Shown here: piece after piece, positions 62,949-64,000 of the stretch | Layout: every line of letters starts with the position of its first letter | How positions within the stretch are numbered: the stretch's first letter is position 1 | NCBI GenBank assembly: GCA_037178855.1 | Contig: JASJZC010000006.1 | Span: 310,001-374,000 of the forward strand | Length of the DNA stretch: 64,000 nt | Direction of reading: 5' to 3' | Origin: Oscheius sp. JU75 | Taxonomy: Eukaryota; Nematoda; Chromadorea; Rhabditida; Rhabditidae | Notes under the pieces: model-generated | The model's database searches: none | What the model saw: the letters and a program-made list of their open reading frames with translations, nothing else | Told to the model about the DNA's origin: nothing | Position numbers and translations under genes: made by a program

Positions 62949-64000
62949 ATGGCCAGTCTGGCATTGAGAAGCCTTGTTCGAGGCGTAGCCAGCCGTGGAG
63001 CGGCCAGACAGCTCTCGACGACCGGGCAGCTCAGCAGCAAGCACGAGGACATCATGGAGAAGTGGCCCGCTGAGAGTAAGTCCCATTTGATCATTTCTTT
63101 TTGGTCGTATACCGCTTTTAACCAATCTTTTTTAACACCTTTTGATTTATTTTTATTATATGAATCAAAAGGAAAGTTGAGCAGAAATCAGTAAAGGTTC
63201 TTCGTGAAGTTGTTTAGATGTTTTTGACGCTTTTTGACCAGTTTTTCGATGTAAAAAGCAGTAACGGACCAGAAAACTTGTATAATAAAACAGATAAAGG
63301 TGCTAAACAACAAGCTGTTTGATAGGTATGTGCGGGTGTTACCAGTTTCTTCCTTTTTCTTTTCCAATTAATGTCTTTTACCTTTTTTTGTAAACTTCAA
63401 GGCTTTTGGATTATTTTCGATATATTTGTAGGTTATATAAGACACTAACAGCTTTTTTGGATCCCCTGAAGAGCTCAAAAATATGGTTATTCAGCTTTCT
63501 GGAAGCTTTGAAACGGTCTTTGTCCATTCATCAAAAACGCCCCTGTATCTTCCTAGAGCGTTTTCTAGCTCTGAAACGCTCCAAATACTATTTCCTACCT
63601 GAAACTAGGCGAGAGTGTTCCAGAATTCGACAAGCACTTCATCGACTACTTGAGCCGCCCGGAGATTGACGGCTGGGAGGTGCGTAAAGCGCTCTCGGAG
63701 CTCCACGACTTTGATGTCATTCCCGACCCAAAGGTCGTCGAGGCCGGTCTGCGTGCCTGCCGCCGTGTGAACGACTTCGGTCTCTGTGTCCGCTTCCTCG
63801 AGGCCATCAAGATCAAGTGCGGTGGCCAGAAGAACAGAGACGTCGTCTATAGCTACATTATCAAGGAGGTAGCCTCATTCTTTAGCTCATTTGATCCGAA
63901 AAAAAATCTTGCAGATCCGCCCCGTGCTGGACGAGCTCGGAATCTCGACTCCCGAAGACCTCGGATACGACAAGCCGGAGCTGTTCGTGCCGCAGCCCGA
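62949..64000 (+). CDS. COX5A: Cytochrome c oxidase subunit 5A, N-terminal part
   Basis: Nuclear-encoded subunit of mitochondrial complex IV. Exons 62949-63075, 63624-63868 and 63915 to the window end; the 3' end is cut off. Residues 1 to about 30 form an Arg/Ser-rich mitochondrial targeting peptide (MASLALRSLVRGVASRG). The mature part has the family motifs EDIMEKWPAEKFDKHFIDYL, EVRKALSELHDFDVIPDPKV, CRRVNDFGLCVRFLEAIK and IRPVLDELGISTPEDLGYDK, which reach almost to the usual C-terminus, so little should be missing. The first intron (548 nt) is long and AT-rich, with no recognisable element. The start lies 2 nt behind a ttctag acceptor. Confidence 0.95.

Overview
The window is almost certainly from a nematode. 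Three things show this: an ACE-1-type acetylcholinesterase with the nematode-like C-terminal T-peptide; an alpha-2(IV) collagen whose two cassette exons match the arrangement known for C. elegans let-2; and a splicing style of very short introns (most about 33-45 nt) ending in TTTCAG or TTCCAG. Several first coding exons also follow directly behind an unpaired 3' splice site, as expected where mRNAs are trans-spliced to a spliced leader. I cannot name the species. All exon models were read by eye from splice sites and reading frame, with no alignment.

Layout. 1-12.8 kb is gene-poor, with TCTCTG/GAGACA microsatellites, copies of a dispersed element (called R1 here) and no supportable gene. 12.80-14.68 kb (+) is a five-finger zinc-finger protein. 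14.7-21.5 kb is a gene desert. 21.49-22.65 kb (-) is a glycosylated multi-pass membrane protein of unknown family, and 22.98-23.63 kb (-) is a small secreted peptide precursor that looks like a neuropeptide gene. 23.6-33.5 kb is mostly desert. 33.55-37.41 kb (+) is ace-1, convergent with a cytosolic alpha-carbonic anhydrase (37.75-38.84 kb, -). 42.99-46.10 kb (-) is a TRPV channel of the OCR/OSM-9 type with at least one apparent frameshift. 46.61-58.29 kb (-) is the complete let-2 collagen gene. 59.63-62.39 kb (-) is the splicing factor rbmx-2, head-to-head with COX5A (62.95 kb to the window end, +, truncated).

The genes do not form one pathway. Several relate to nerve and muscle: acetylcholine breakdown, a sensory TRPV channel and a peptide precursor. 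Collagen IV is the basement-membrane scaffold. RBMX2 and COX5A are housekeeping genes.

The most striking signals are: two homologous, mutually exclusive collagen exons separated by only 25 nt, one with a GC splice donor; a new-looking amidated-peptide precursor; an intact cloverleaf tRNA with a CCC anticodon and C at position 33, inside an ace-1 intron; a 108-bp copy of a collagen exon inside an rbmx-2 intron; the R1 family; and introns that share short sequence words with intergenic DNA.
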